Shown here: positions 23,925-33,379 of the stretch, piece by piece | How the letters are laid out: the number at the start of each line of letters is the position of its first letter | Numbering within the stretch: position 1 is the stretch's first letter | DNA from: Paraburkholderia silviterrae | GTDB taxonomy: Bacteria > Pseudomonadota > Gammaproteobacteria > Burkholderiales > Burkholderiaceae | DNA length: 64,000 nt | Assembly: GCF_004353915.1 (NCBI RefSeq) | Contig: NZ_SMRP01000021.1 | Span: 62,001 to 126,000 of the forward strand | Direction of reading: 5' to 3' | Notes under the pieces: generated by a model | The model's input: the letters and a program-made list of their open reading frames with translations, nothing else | Told to the model about the DNA's origin: nothing | Database searches by the model: none | Position numbers and translations under genes: made by a program

Positions 23925-25391
23925 TTAGCGCGGCAGCTCCGAGCTGCCCATCAGATACGCATCGACGGAGCGCGCACACTGACGGCCTTCACGGATCGCC
24001 CACACCACGAGCGACTGGCCGCGGCGCATATCGCCGGCGGTGAAGACCTTGTCGACCGACGTGTAGTACGCCTTCTCGCCCTCGGTCGAGGCGCGGACGT
24101 TACCGCGCGCGTCCTTCTCGACGCCGAACGCTTCAAGCACCGGCGAGACCGGCTGCGTGAAGCCCATGGCGAGCAGCACGAGATCGGCTTTCATTTCGAA
24201 CTCCGAACCCGGCACTTCGACCATCTTGCCGTCCTTCCACTCGACGCGCGCAGCGATGAGCTTCTCGACCTTGCCGTTCTTGCCTTCGAAGCGCTTCGTG
24301 GCGACCGCCCAGTCGCGCGAGCAACCTTCCTCGTGCGACGACGAGGTGCGCAGCTTGACCGGCCAGTACGGCCAGACGAGCGGCTTGTTCTCTTCCTCGG
24401 GCGGCTGCGGCAGCAGCTCGAACTGCGTGACGCTCTTCGCGCCGTGACGGTTCGACGTGCCCACGCAATCGGAGCCCGTATCGCCGCCACCGATCACGAC
24501 CACGTGCTTGCCCTTGGCCACCAGCTGGTCGGCAAGCTTGTCGCCCGCGTTGACCTTGTTCTGCTGCGGCAGGAACTCCATCGCGTAGTAGATGCCTTGC
24601 ATCTCGCGGCCCGGCACAGGCAGATCGCGCGGCGTTTCCGAGCCGCCTGCGATCACCACGGCGTCGAACTGTTCCTTCAGCTCATCGGGCGTGATGGTTT
24701 GCTTGGCCGTATTGCCGATGTACGCAGGCAACTCGCCCTTGCCGATGAAAACGTTGGTGCGGAACGTCACGCCTTCGGCTTCCATCTGGCGCATGCGGCG
24801 GTCGATCAGCCACTTCTCGAGCTTGAAATCGGGAATGCCGTAGCGCAGCAGACCGCCGATGCGGTCGTTCTTCTCGAACACGGTCACGTCGTGGCCGGCG
24901 CGCCCGAGTTGCTGCGCAGCGGCGAGGCCCGCGGGGCCCGAGCCGACCACGGCCACTTTCTTGCCCGTCTTGTGCTTCGTGACTTGCGGCGCGACCCAGC
25001 CTTCGGCCCAGGCCTTGTCGATGATCGCGTGCTCGATCGACTTGATGCCGACGGGATCGTTATTGATGCCGAGCGTGCACGCCGCTTCGCACGGCGCCGG
25101 GCAGATGCGGCCCGTGAACTCGGGGAAGTTGTTGGTCGAGTGCAGGACTTCGATCGCGCTCTTCCAGTCCTGGCGGAACACGAGGTCGTTGAAGTCCGGA
25201 ATGATGTTGTTGACCGGGCAGCCGTTGTTGCAAAACGGGATGCCGCAGTCCATGCAGCGCGCGCCCTGGACCTTAGCGTCGGCGTCGGAGAGCGCCGCCA
25301 CGAATTCCTTGTAGTGCTTCACGCGCGTGAGCGGTGCTTCGTACGCCTCATGCTGGCGCTCGAACTCGAGAAAACCGGTTGCCTTACCCAT
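23925..25391 (-). CDS. gltD: Glutamate synthase (NADPH) small subunit GltD
   Basis: Passes electrons from NADPH through FAD and iron-sulfur centres to GltB for ammonia assimilation. The 488-residue protein has the N-terminal cysteine clusters (Cys46, 49, 54, 58 in CMDCGIPFCNNGC; Cys97, 101, 105 in CPAPCEAAC), the FAD loop VVGSGPAGLAAA near 148, and the NADPH loop VIGGGDTGSDC with the nearby HGAKSV turn. The start has a GAGAACC site. It follows gltB by 117 bp and is closed by a strong terminator. Confidence 0.97.
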   Translation of the reverse strand: MGKATGFLEFERQHEAYEAPLTRVKHYKEFVAALSDADAKVQGARCMDCGIPFCNNGCPVNNIIPDFNDLVFRQDWKSAIEVLHSTNNFPEFTGRICPAPCEAACTLGINNDPVGIKSIEHAIIDKAWAEGWVAPQVTKHKTGKKVAVVGSGPAGLAAAQQLGRAGHDVTVFEKNDRIGGLLRYGIPDFKLEKWLIDRRMRQMEAEGVTFRTNVFIGKGELPAYIGNTAKQTITPDELKEQFDAVVIAGGSETPRDLPVPGREMQGIYYAMEFLPQQNKVNAGDKLADQLVAKGKHVVVIGGGDTGSDCVGTSNRHGAKSVTQFELLPQPPEEENKPLVWPYWPVKLRTSSSHEEGCSRDWAVATKRFEGKNGKVEKLIAARVEWKDGKMVEVPGSEFEMKADLVLLAMGFTQPVSPVLEAFGVEKDARGNVRASTEGEKAYYTSVDKVFTAGDMRRGQSLVVWAIREGRQCARSVDAYLMGSSELPR

Positions 25392-25508
25392 TTGGTTCTC
25401 GTCTATCTAATCTATTCGGTGAGGGGGACAGCGCCCGCCGCCGCGTATTCAGATCGCGCGGCGGGCGCTCCTTCGTCTTGATGTCGTCGTTGTGGCTCAG
25501 TTAGCGAG

Positions 25509-28500
25509 TCAAGCGGCCAGTTCTTCCTGGTTCGCCTTCTTCGCGCCAAGCTCGCCCAGCGCGCGCTTGTATTCCGTCGGGAACACCTTCACGAACTGGC
25601 GGCGCGCCGCATCCCAGTTTTCCAGCAGCGCCTTCGCACGCGGCGAGCCGGTGAACTGGAAGTGACGCTCGACGAGTCCCTTGAGCATTGCTTCGTCGGT
25701 CTGGCCCGTGTGCCACAGCGCGCGGTCCACGGTGCGCTCCTGCTCGGCCTGTTGCAGCACCGGATCGAGCGCGACCATCGACTTGTTGCACTTGCCGGCG
25801 AAGGTGCCGTCCGGGTCGTAGACGTAGGCCACGCCGCCCGACATGCCGGCGGCGAAGTTACGGCCCGTCTCGCCGAGCACGACCACCGTGCCGCCCGTCA
25901 TGTACTCGCAGCCGTGGTCGCCCGTGCCTTCCACGATGGCCGTCGCGCCCGAGTTACGCACCGCGAAGCGCTCGCCCGCCACGCCGCGCAGGAAGGCTTC
26001 GCCTTCGAGCGCGCCGTACAGCACCGTGTTGCCGCAGATGATGTTTTCTTCGGACTTGCCACGGAAATCGTTGGTAGGACGGATGATGATGCGGCCGCCC
26101 GAGAGGCCCTTGCCCACGTAGTCGTTGCCGTCGCCGACCAGGTCCAGCGTGATGCCGCGTGCGAGGAACGCGCCGAAGCTCTGGCCCGCCGTGCCCTTCA
26201 ACTGGATATGGATCGAGTCGTCGGGCAGACCGTCGTGACCGTACTTCTTCGCGACCACGCCCGAGAGCATCGCGCCCACCGTGCGGTTCACGTTGCGCAC
26301 CGGCTGGATGAACGAGACGTGCTCGCCGCTCTCGATCGCGGCCTTGGCCTTCTCGATCAGCGTGTGATCGAGCGCGCGGTCCAGGCCGTGATCCTGGGTG
26401 TCGACGTGCTTGCGAGCGACTTCAACGGCAACCTGCGGCTGATAGAACACGCGCGAGAAGTCGAGGCCCTTCGCCTTCCAGTGCTCCACGCCCTTGCGGG
26501 TGTCGAGCAGATCCGAGCGGCCGACGAGATCGTCGAACTTGCGGATGCCCAGTTGCGCCATGATTTCGCGCACTTCTTCAGCGATGAAGAAGAAGAAGTT
26601 GACGACGTGCTCGGGCTGGCCCGAGAACTTCGCGCGCAACACCGGATCTTGCGTGGCGACGCCGACCGGGCAGGTGTTCAGATGGCACTTGCGCATCATG
26701 ATGCAGCCCTGCACGACGAGCGGCGCCGTCGCGAAGCCGAATTCATCGGCGCCGAGCAGCGCGCCGATCACCACGTCGCGGCCCGTCTTCATCTGGCCGT
26801 CGGCCTGCACGCGAATGCGGCCGCGCAGCTGGTTGAGCACGAGCGTCTGCTGGGTTTCGGCGAGACCGAGTTCCCACGGCGTGCCGGCGTGCTTGAGCGA
26901 CGAGAGCGGCGAGGCGCCCGTGCCGCCATCGTGGCCGGCGATCACGACGTGATCGGCCTTGGCCTTGGCGACGCCCGCTGCCACCGTGCCCACGCCCACT
27001 TCCGAGACCAGCTTCACCGAGATCGACGAAACCGGGTTCACGTTCTTCAAGTCGTGAATGAGCTGCGCCAGGTCTTCGATCGAGTAGATGTCGTGGTGCG
27101 GCGGCGGCGAGATGAGGCCCACGCCCGGCACCGAGTAACGCAGCTTGCCGATGTACTCCGAAACCTTGTGGCCCGGCAGCTGGCCGCCTTCGCCCGGCTT
27201 CGCGCCCTGCGCCATCTTGATCTGGATCTGGTCCGCCGACGACAGATACTCCGCCGACACACCAAAGCGGCCCGACGCGACCTGCTTGATCTTCGAGCGC
27301 AGCGAGTCGCCATCCTTCAGCGGGATGTCCTTGACGACTTCCGGCCCGATGATCGACTGCATCGTGTCGCCGTTCTTGATCGGAATGCCGCGCAATTCGT
27401 TGCGATAGCGCTTCTCGTCTTCGCCGCCTTCACCGGTGTTCGACTTGCCGCCGATGCGGTTCATCGCGACAGCGAGCGTGGCATGCGCCTCGGTCGAAAT
27501 CGAGCCGAGCGACATCGCGCCCGTGGCGAAGCGCTTGACGATCTCCTTGGCCGGCTCGACGTCGTCGATCGAGATCGCGCGCGTCGGGTCGAAGTGGAAC
27601 TCGAACAGGCCGCGGAACGTCATGTGACGCTTCGTCTGGTCGTTGATGAGGTGCGCGTATTCCTTGTACGTCTGGTACGAGTTGCTGCGAGCCGAGTGCT
27701 GGAGTTTGGCGATCGCGTCCGGCGTCCACATGTGGTCTTCGCCGCGCACGCGGTAGGCGTACTCGCCGCCCGCGTCGAGCATGTTCGCGAGGATCGGGTT
27801 GTCGCCGAACGCGTCGCGGTGCATACGGATCGCTTCTTCGGCCACTTCGAAGAGGCCAATGCCGCCCACCTTCGATGCCGTGCCCTTGAAGTACTTCTGC
27901 ACGAGGTCGTCCGCGAGGCCGACCGCTTCGAAGATCTGCGCGCCCGTGTACGACATGTACGTGGAGATGCCCATCTTCGACATCACCTTGAGCAGGCCCT
28001 TGCCCACTGCCTTGGTGAAGTTGTAGACAGCCTTGTCCGACGACAGATCGCCCTTGAGACCCTGCGCCATCTGCGCGAGCGTTTCCATCGCGAGGTACGG
28101 GTGCACGGCTTCCGCGCCAAAACCCGCGAGCAGCGCGAAGTGGTGCGTTTCACGCGCCGAACCCGTTTCCACGACGAGACCCGTGCTCGTGCGCAGACCG
28201 TGCTGCACGAGATGCGAGTGGATGGCCGAGGTGGCGAGCAGCGCGGGAATAGCGACGTTATCGCGGTCCGCGCGGCGGTCCGAGACGATCAGGATGTTGT
28301 AGCCCGACTTGACCGCATCGACGGCTTCCGCGCACAGCGAAGCGAGACGCGCCTCGATGCCTTCCTTGCCCCAGGCCACCGGGTAGCAGATGTTCAGCTC
28401 ATAGGAGCTGAACTTGCCGCCCGTGTACTGCTCGATCGCGCGGATCTTTGCGATGTCCTTGAAGTCGAGCACCGGCTGCGACACTTCGAGACGCATCGGC

Positions 28501-30209
28501 GGGTTGATGTTGTTGGTGTCGAGCAGGTTCGGCTTCGGGCCGATGAACGACACGAGCGACATCACCAGGTTCTCGCGGATCGGGTCGATCGGCGGGTTCG
28601 TGACCTGGGCGAACAGCTGCTTGAAGTAGTTGAAGAGCGTCTTGTTCTTGTTGGACATGACCGCCAGCGGCGAGTCGTTGCCCATCGAGCCAACAGCCTC
28701 CTCACCCGACATCGCCATCGGCGCCATCAGGAACTTGAGGTCTTCCTGGGTGTAGCCAAACGCCTGCTGACGGTCGAGCAGCGCGGCGGCTTCGGCGCGC
28801 GCCGTTGCGACGTCTTCGGCCTTCGGCTCGATCTCGTCGAGCTTGATGCGCACGGCGTCGATCCAGCTCTTGTAGGGCTTCGCGTTGGCGAGGTTGTCCT
28901 TGAGCTCCTTGTCGTCGATGATGCGGCCGTGCTCCATGTCGATCAGGAACATCTTGCCCGGCTGCAGGCGCCACTTCTTGACGATCTTCGATTCGGGGAT
29001 CGGCAGCGTGCCGGCTTCCGAGGCCATGATGACCAGGTCGTCGTCGGTGACGATGTAGCGCGCCGGACGCAGGCCGTTACGGTCGAGCGTCGCGCCGATC
29101 TGGCGGCCGTCGGTGAAGGCGATCGCGGCGGGGCCGTCCCACGGCTCCATCATGGCGGCGTGGTATTCGTAGAACGCGCGGCGGTTCTCGTCCATCAGCG
29201 TGTGCTGCTCCCACGCTTCCGGGATCATCATCATGACCGCGTGCACGAGCGGGTAGCCCGCCATCACGAGCAGTTCGAGACAGTTGTCGAACGAGGCGGT
29301 GTCGGACTGGCCCGGATAGATCAGCGGCCAGAGCTTGGGCAGGTCGTCGCCGAGCACGTGCGAGGCGATCGCGCCGGTACGGGCGTTCAGCCAGTTCACG
29401 TTGCCCTTCACGGTGTTGATTTCACCGTTGTGGGCGATCATGCGGTACGGGTGAGCCAGCTCCCACGCCGGGAAGGTGTTCGTGGAGAAGCGCTGGTGCA
29501 CGAGCGCGAGCGCCGAAACGACACGCTCGTCCTGGAGATCGCGGTAGTACACGCCAACCTGACCGGCGAGCAGCAGGCCCTTGTAGACGATCGTGCGAGC
29601 CGACATCGACGGCACGAAGTATTCCTTGCCGTGCTTGAGCTTGAGCGCCTGGATGCGGTGGCTCGCGGTCTTGCGGATCACGTAGAGCTTGCGCTCGAGC
29701 GCATCCGTCACCATCACGTCCTTGCCGCGGCCGATGAAGATCTGGCGGATCAGCGGCTCGCTCGCCTTCACGGTGGGCGAGATCGGCATGGCGTGGTCGA
29801 CCGGCACGTCGCGCCAGCCCAGCACGACCTGGCCCTCTGCGCGCACCGTGCGCTCGAGCTCCTGCTCGCACGCGAGACGCGAAGCATGCTCCTTCGGCAG
29901 GAAGATCATGCCGACGCCATATTCGCCGTTCGGCGGCAGCGTCACGCCCTGCTTGGCCATCTCTTCGCGATAGAAGGCGTCCGGAATCTGGATCAGGATG
30001 CCCGCGCCATCGCCCATCAGCGGATCGGCGCCGACGGCGCCCCGGTGGTCGAGGTTCTCGAGAATCTTCAGGCCTTGCTGAATGATTTCGTGGCTCTTCT
30101 TGCCCTTGATATGGGCGACGAAGCCGACGCCACAGGCGTCGTGTTCGTTTTGCGGGTCATACAGACCTTGCGCGGCGGGCACCGCGGCGCGCTGCAGGTG
30201 ATCGTTCAT
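25509..30209 (-). CDS. gltB: Glutamate synthase large subunit GltB
   Basis: Makes two glutamates from glutamine and 2-oxoglutarate. With the ATG at 30209 the precursor has 1566 residues: a class II glutamine amidotransferase domain whose nucleophile Cys lies in NEHDACGVGF and is exposed by removal of a short propeptide; a central domain; the FMN-binding synthase barrel (GEGGEDEKRY, GAKPGEGGQLPG, GHDGGTGASPLSS); the 3Fe-4S cysteines near residue 1170 (CIMMRKCHLNTCPVG); and a C-terminal beta-helix (GGTVVVLG, GMSGGVAYVYD). A TTG 15 nt upstream is a less likely start. Co-transcribed with gltD. Confidence 0.97.
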   Translation of the reverse strand: MNDHLQRAAVPAAQGLYDPQNEHDACGVGFVAHIKGKKSHEIIQQGLKILENLDHRGAVGADPLMGDGAGILIQIPDAFYREEMAKQGVTLPPNGEYGVGMIFLPKEHASRLACEQELERTVRAEGQVVLGWRDVPVDHAMPISPTVKASEPLIRQIFIGRGKDVMVTDALERKLYVIRKTASHRIQALKLKHGKEYFVPSMSARTIVYKGLLLAGQVGVYYRDLQDERVVSALALVHQRFSTNTFPAWELAHPYRMIAHNGEINTVKGNVNWLNARTGAIASHVLGDDLPKLWPLIYPGQSDTASFDNCLELLVMAGYPLVHAVMMMIPEAWEQHTLMDENRRAFYEYHAAMMEPWDGPAAIAFTDGRQIGATLDRNGLRPARYIVTDDDLVIMASEAGTLPIPESKIVKKWRLQPGKMFLIDMEHGRIIDDKELKDNLANAKPYKSWIDAVRIKLDEIEPKAEDVATARAEAAALLDRQQAFGYTQEDLKFLMAPMAMSGEEAVGSMGNDSPLAVMSNKNKTLFNYFKQLFAQVTNPPIDPIRENLVMSLVSFIGPKPNLLDTNNINPPMRLEVSQPVLDFKDIAKIRAIEQYTGGKFSSYELNICYPVAWGKEGIEARLASLCAEAVDAVKSGYNILIVSDRRADRDNVAIPALLATSAIHSHLVQHGLRTSTGLVVETGSARETHHFALLAGFGAEAVHPYLAMETLAQMAQGLKGDLSSDKAVYNFTKAVGKGLLKVMSKMGISTYMSYTGAQIFEAVGLADDLVQKYFKGTASKVGGIGLFEVAEEAIRMHRDAFGDNPILANMLDAGGEYAYRVRGEDHMWTPDAIAKLQHSARSNSYQTYKEYAHLINDQTKRHMTFRGLFEFHFDPTRAISIDDVEPAKEIVKRFATGAMSLGSISTEAHATLAVAMNRIGGKSNTGEGGEDEKRYRNELRGIPIKNGDTMQSIIGPEVVKDIPLKDGDSLRSKIKQVASGRFGVSAEYLSSADQIQIKMAQGAKPGEGGQLPGHKVSEYIGKLRYSVPGVGLISPPPHHDIYSIEDLAQLIHDLKNVNPVSSISVKLVSEVGVGTVAAGVAKAKADHVVIAGHDGGTGASPLSSLKHAGTPWELGLAETQQTLVLNQLRGRIRVQADGQMKTGRDVVIGALLGADEFGFATAPLVVQGCIMMRKCHLNTCPVGVATQDPVLRAKFSGQPEHVVNFFFFIAEEVREIMAQLGIRKFDDLVGRSDLLDTRKGVEHWKAKGLDFSRVFYQPQVAVEVARKHVDTQDHGLDRALDHTLIEKAKAAIESGEHVSFIQPVRNVNRTVGAMLSGVVAKKYGHDGLPDDSIHIQLKGTAGQSFGAFLARGITLDLVGDGNDYVGKGLSGGRIIIRPTNDFRGKSEENIICGNTVLYGALEGEAFLRGVAGERFAVRNSGATAIVEGTGDHGCEYMTGGTVVVLGETGRNFAAGMSGGVAYVYDPDGTFAGKCNKSMVALDPVLQQAEQERTVDRALWHTGQTDEAMLKGLVERHFQFTGSPRAKALLENWDAARRQFVKVFPTEYKRALGELGAKKANQEELAA

Positions 30210-30350
30210 GGGGACACCGTCCAAGAATGGCCAGAGGATGGCCGTTGATTCCGTACTTTTTTAGTTTCCCGCCGCTTGCGTGACCGCTGTACGGCGTTGC
30301 GCGGGCGATGCTGGCTTCCCGCGTTGTGCGTCCAGGAGAGCCGAAAGGCG

Positions 30351-30380
30351 AATATACGCGACGAATCAAGCACCTGGCAA
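30351..30380 (-). promoter_or_regulatory. Probable sigma-70 promoter of gltBD
   Basis: Minus strand: TTGCCA (30380-30375) and TATATT (30356-30351) are separated by 18 bp; each hexamer has one mismatch to consensus. The predicted leader is about 135 nt. Confidence 0.65.
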
Positions 30381-30413
30381 ATAAATCTGCATGGTTAGAC
30401 CCCAATTTTCACG

Positions 30414-30452
30414 ATGGTGCATCGCACAGTTATTTTATTAGGGTCGCACCAT
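30414..30452. promoter_or_regulatory. Inverted repeat upstream of the gltB promoter
   Basis: Perfect 7-bp arms, ATGGTGC (30414-30420) and GCACCAT (30446-30452), are 25 bp apart in an AT-rich stretch about 35-70 bp upstream of the gltB -35. The arms resemble half-sites of nitrogen regulators (NtrC sites contain GCACCA/TGGTGC), but their spacing and orientation differ from the usual dyad. No gene occupies 30210-30520; the rest of the gap holds the gltB promoter and a terminator. Confidence 0.35.
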
Positions 30453-30460
30453 ATCGGGGC

Positions 30461-30490
30461 AAAATAAAACGGCATCCGCAGATGCCGTTT
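30461..30490 (-). terminator. Rho-independent terminator after the transposase-like gene
   Basis: Minus strand, 30 bp after the stop at 30521: AAACGGCATC and GATGCCGTTT arms around a 4-nt loop, followed by TTTTATTTT. The stem is strong and isolates gltBD from upstream transcription. Confidence 0.88.
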
Positions 30491-30520
30491 CCTCACCTAA
30501 ATCCTTGATCTGGAAGCGGA

Positions 30521-31537
30521 TTAATGCGTCCCAGTGCCGGGCTTGTGCTCCTGATGTACCGGCGACGAACTAGCGCCACCACTGGAGCCGGACGATGTCG
30601 AACCCGACGAATGCCCTCCTGCGCCACCCGGATTTGTCCCTGGCGTTGCGCCGGAACCACTTCCCGTGTGGGTGCCTGCATGGCTTCCCGACTGTGCGCC
30701 AGGCTGCGCACCCGCTGGAGATGGATAATTAGGGTTCGATTGATTGCCGGCGTGGGGCGCGCTCTGCGCAGCCGCGCTGCCGCTCGCAGCAGCGGTCGCT
30801 GCCGCGCCGAGCGCACTGGCTGCCGGTGCACCTGCAGCCGCGGGCGCTTCGCGCACCTTGCGCGGCCGCCCGCGCGGCAGCGGCGAGACGCGCCGGTTCG
30901 CCGTGCGCGAAGCCCACTCGCGATACGTGTCGCTGCCGAGCACCCAGCCCTTGAGGGTGGCCTGCATGAGCTGGTTGGTCTCGCGCTCGTCGAACGGCTG
31001 CTCGCAGAGTTCGCGATAGGCGCGCTGGCGCTCGAACGGCGTGTTGCCGAGCGCCCAGTAAAGCGGATGGTCGGTAATGAGGCTGTCGACGGTGAGACCA
31101 ATATGATGCCGGTAGCTCGACCATCGGTAGTCTTCGGCCGCCGTCACGAGGTGATTGCGCACCGGCGCAAGCTCGACGACGCGGCTCGCCAGCAGGAAGA
31201 AGCGCTCGCCCTCGATGACCGTGGCGCGATAACGCCCCTCCCAGAGCGTGCCGCGCCGTGCGTAGCGGCGGTTGAAATGCGCCACGTAGCGTCTGCCGAC
31301 CGCCTGCATCGCCTTGGGAAGGCTCGATTCGTCAGAGGGCGTGACGAGCAGTTGCACCGCGCCGGGCATCAGGACCCACGCATGAACCGCCAGATGATGA
31401 TCGCGCGCCGCCGCCTTCAGGCAGTCGATGAACAGTTCGTAATCCTGGTCGTCGACAAAAGCGGGCTGCTGGTCCAGTCCGCGCAGAATCACATGCTGCG
31501 GCTGGTCGGGAACATAAAGACGTGCAAGCCGTGCCAT
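30521..31537 (-). CDS. Y1/REP-associated transposase-like protein, HUH motif lost
   Basis: 338 residues. The first 200 match the Y1_Tnp/TnpA_REP (RAYT) family: HVILRGLDQQPAF, then VHAWVLMPGAVQLLVTP, then GRRYVAHFNRRYARRGTLWEGRYRA. The family's HVH metal-binding pair normally found after LMPN is here GAVQ (residues 59-62), so both histidines are gone, while the candidate nucleophile Tyr84 stays. The C-terminal 115 residues are Gly/Ser/Ala/Pro-rich and disordered. Start at 31537 has an AGGAAAA site. No REP hairpins or inverted ends flank it. Probably a domesticated, non-transposing DNA- or RNA-binding protein; function unknown. Confidence 0.8.
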   Translation of the reverse strand: MARLARLYVPDQPQHVILRGLDQQPAFVDDQDYELFIDCLKAAARDHHLAVHAWVLMPGAVQLLVTPSDESSLPKAMQAVGRRYVAHFNRRYARRGTLWEGRYRATVIEGERFFLLASRVVELAPVRNHLVTAAEDYRWSSYRHHIGLTVDSLITDHPLYWALGNTPFERQRAYRELCEQPFDERETNQLMQATLKGWVLGSDTYREWASRTANRRVSPLPRGRPRKVREAPAAAGAPAASALGAAATAAASGSAAAQSAPHAGNQSNPNYPSPAGAQPGAQSGSHAGTHTGSGSGATPGTNPGGAGGHSSGSTSSGSSGGASSSPVHQEHKPGTGTH

Positions 31538-31725
31538 GCTCGATTTTCCTGGTACGTTAGTAAATACCCGCATGCCCGCCAGGCCGCGCCAGCCCTTGTT
31601 CTCGCGGGCATCGCGGCTCGAGCGGAAAGCTCGCGGCGCTTAGGGAAAAAGCTCTAGCGGTCGTCTATGGTTTGTTGCAAACGTTGTGTTCATAATGAGC
31701 GGGCCTTTAATGGAGGAGCACATAT

Positions 31726-32445
31726 ATGAAATTAAAACAGGCGCTGGCAGCGACCGCCGCGCTCGCCTGCATGTCGGGGGCTTACGCGCAAACGGCCAAC
31801 ACCTTCTACGTTACAACGGGGTGGTTCCGATTCATGCCGCAGGACAGCAGCGACCCGCTCAAGATCGATAGCGCAGGCGGCACGCCCGTCAATATGGCTA
31901 TCCCGAACACGGGTGCAAGCATTAGTTCGTCCGACACCGTAGGTTTCTCCCTCGGCTACTTCATTACCGACAACATCGCAACCGAAGCCGAACTGGGTAT
32001 TCCGCCGAAGTTCGATCTTTCCGGCGGCGGCAGCTTCAGCCAGTTCGGCAAGGTTGGCGAAGCACGCCTGTGGAGCCCGGCGCTGTTGCTCAAGTACTAC
32101 TTCAACAAGCCTGACGCAAAATTCCGTCCCTACGCCGGCATCGGTGTCACCTACGCCTGGTTCACCGATGCGCACATCACGAACCCGTCATTCGAGCAAG
32201 GCGTACTTGGGGGTCCGACCAGTGTTTCGACGGATCGTTCCTGGGCGCCCGTATTTAATGTGGGCTTCAACTACAACTTCACGAAGCACTGGTTCGCTGG
32301 CTTCTCGCTCTCGTATATCCCGATCAGCGTGGTCGCTACGTTCAACACCACGGTCAACAACCAGTTGAACACCGAGCGGCGCTCCGAAGCCAAGATTCAC
32401 CTGAACCCGCTCGTCACCTACCTGAAGGTCGGCTACATGTTTTGA
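31726..32445 (+). CDS. ompW: OmpW family outer-membrane protein
   Basis: Eight-stranded beta-barrel porin-like protein for small hydrophobic or osmoadaptive solutes in other bacteria. The 239-residue precursor has a signal peptide (cleavage after AYA, residue 21), OmpW-type blocks GYFITDNIATEAELGIPPKFDL and FRPYAGIGVTYAWFTD, and a C-terminal Phe (VGYMF) for barrel assembly. The start follows GGAGGAG, a strong ribosome binding site, so high expression is likely. Base composition is a little lower in GC than the neighbours, as usual for porins. Confidence 0.92.
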   Translation: MKLKQALAATAALACMSGAYAQTANTFYVTTGWFRFMPQDSSDPLKIDSAGGTPVNMAIPNTGASISSSDTVGFSLGYFITDNIATEAELGIPPKFDLSGGGSFSQFGKVGEARLWSPALLLKYYFNKPDAKFRPYAGIGVTYAWFTDAHITNPSFEQGVLGGPTSVSTDRSWAPVFNVGFNYNFTKHWFAGFSLSYIPISVVATFNTTVNNQLNTERRSEAKIHLNPLVTYLKVGYMF

Positions 32446-32883
32446 GCGCCAGCGCGCTTCACAGCAGCCTTCCTCCGCCCTGCTCTCCGTCCTGTCCTCG
32501 CGGCGCCCGACGGAGAGCGGCGCCTCCAGCAGCCCCACCTTCTCCTACCTCAACGGCGACTGCCTCTGACATTCCGATTGGCTTTTCTTGATTCTATGCC
32601 TCTCGGAAAATCCGTGCTGTCCCCGTAATCATTTGTCGCAAACAAGGCGCGCCGATTTGCCGCCCAAGCGCCGCCCAAGTGCCGCTCGCCGGCCGCGAAG
32701 CCCCGTCGGGCGGGCACCGCCGGGCAGGCCCGCCTGGCTGGCCCGCGCGTATTTTCGCCTGCACACCTTGGCGCGCCGGGCACCCGAAATGCGCAATACT
32801 CGAACTCCTGTCCTCGCCTGTCCCGCTTTTTTTGCGCGGACGCCGCGAGCCCTCTACCTGTGTTTTCAATAACGGAGCCATTC
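32446..32883. other. Intergenic region between ompW and the DUF883 gene
   Basis: 438 bp without a supported gene. It contains a GGCGCC...GGCGCC stem without T tract after ompW (about 32501-32526), then GC-rich sequence up to a GGAG site before the DUF883 start. Frames on both strands look like chance openings. No convincing promoter was found. Confidence 0.5.
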
Positions 32884-33261
32884 ATGAGCGCATTTCCGAA
32901 CACGCGAGACGCCATCGAAGAATCCTGGACGCGCACGGGCCGCCACGCGCGGCGCATTGCGCGCCGCGGCCGCAGCGCAGCCGCCGACATCGCCGAAGAA
33001 CTGCGGGATTTGCTCGCCGAACTGGAAACCGCGCTGAGCGAAGGCACGCAAGCCGACGCCGCGGTGCTGCGCGCCGACATCCGCAAGCGCCTCGACTCCG
33101 CCCGCGAACGCCTCGAAGTCGCGCGCGCCGCCACGCGCGAGCGCGCCGACGCAGCCATGGCCCAAGCCGACGACTACGTGCACGCGAATCCGTGGCAAGC
33201 GATCGCCATCGTAGGCGGCATTGCCCTGGTCACGGGCGCGATTCTCTCGCGCCTGCGCTAA
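32884..33261 (+). CDS. DUF883 (ElaB/YqjD/YgaM-like) membrane-anchored protein
   Basis: 125 residues: an amphipathic, highly charged helical region (about residues 10-100, with heptad-like Ala/Arg/Glu pattern) and a C-terminal membrane anchor NPWQAIAIVGGIALVTGAIL with a glycine pattern. That architecture is diagnostic of the ElaB/YqjD family, inner-membrane proteins linked to ribosome hibernation and stress in E. coli. The start MSAFPNTRDAIEES follows a GGAG site. Monocistronic. Confidence 0.88.
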   Translation: MSAFPNTRDAIEESWTRTGRHARRIARRGRSAAADIAEELRDLLAELETALSEGTQADAAVLRADIRKRLDSARERLEVARAATRERADAAMAQADDYVHANPWQAIAIVGGIALVTGAILSRLR

Positions 33262-33379
33262 AGCCTTGTCTGGCGACGCGGCCCGCTCATTTGTCTGTCT
33301 GCATCGATGGATGGGCTAGCGCACTCGGCGACCCTGAGCCGGTCGCGCGAGCAGCCCGTGAAGCGGGCCTGAAGCGGCG

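Noticed and set aside
25662..30248. Very long open frame on the plus strand opposite gltB (and similar ones opposite dsbD, murA, hisD, ponA-type genes)
   Set aside because: These are antisense shadows caused by high GC at third codon positions; the translations are Arg/His/Val-rich without domains, while the opposite strand encodes well-known proteins.
30521..31537. Active mobile element
   Set aside because: The transposase-like gene has lost both HUH histidines and has no flanking REP, terminal repeats or target duplications.
32501..32526. Terminator after ompW from two GGCGCC palindromes
   Set aside because: No T tract follows and each half is self-complementary; not a reliable intrinsic terminator.
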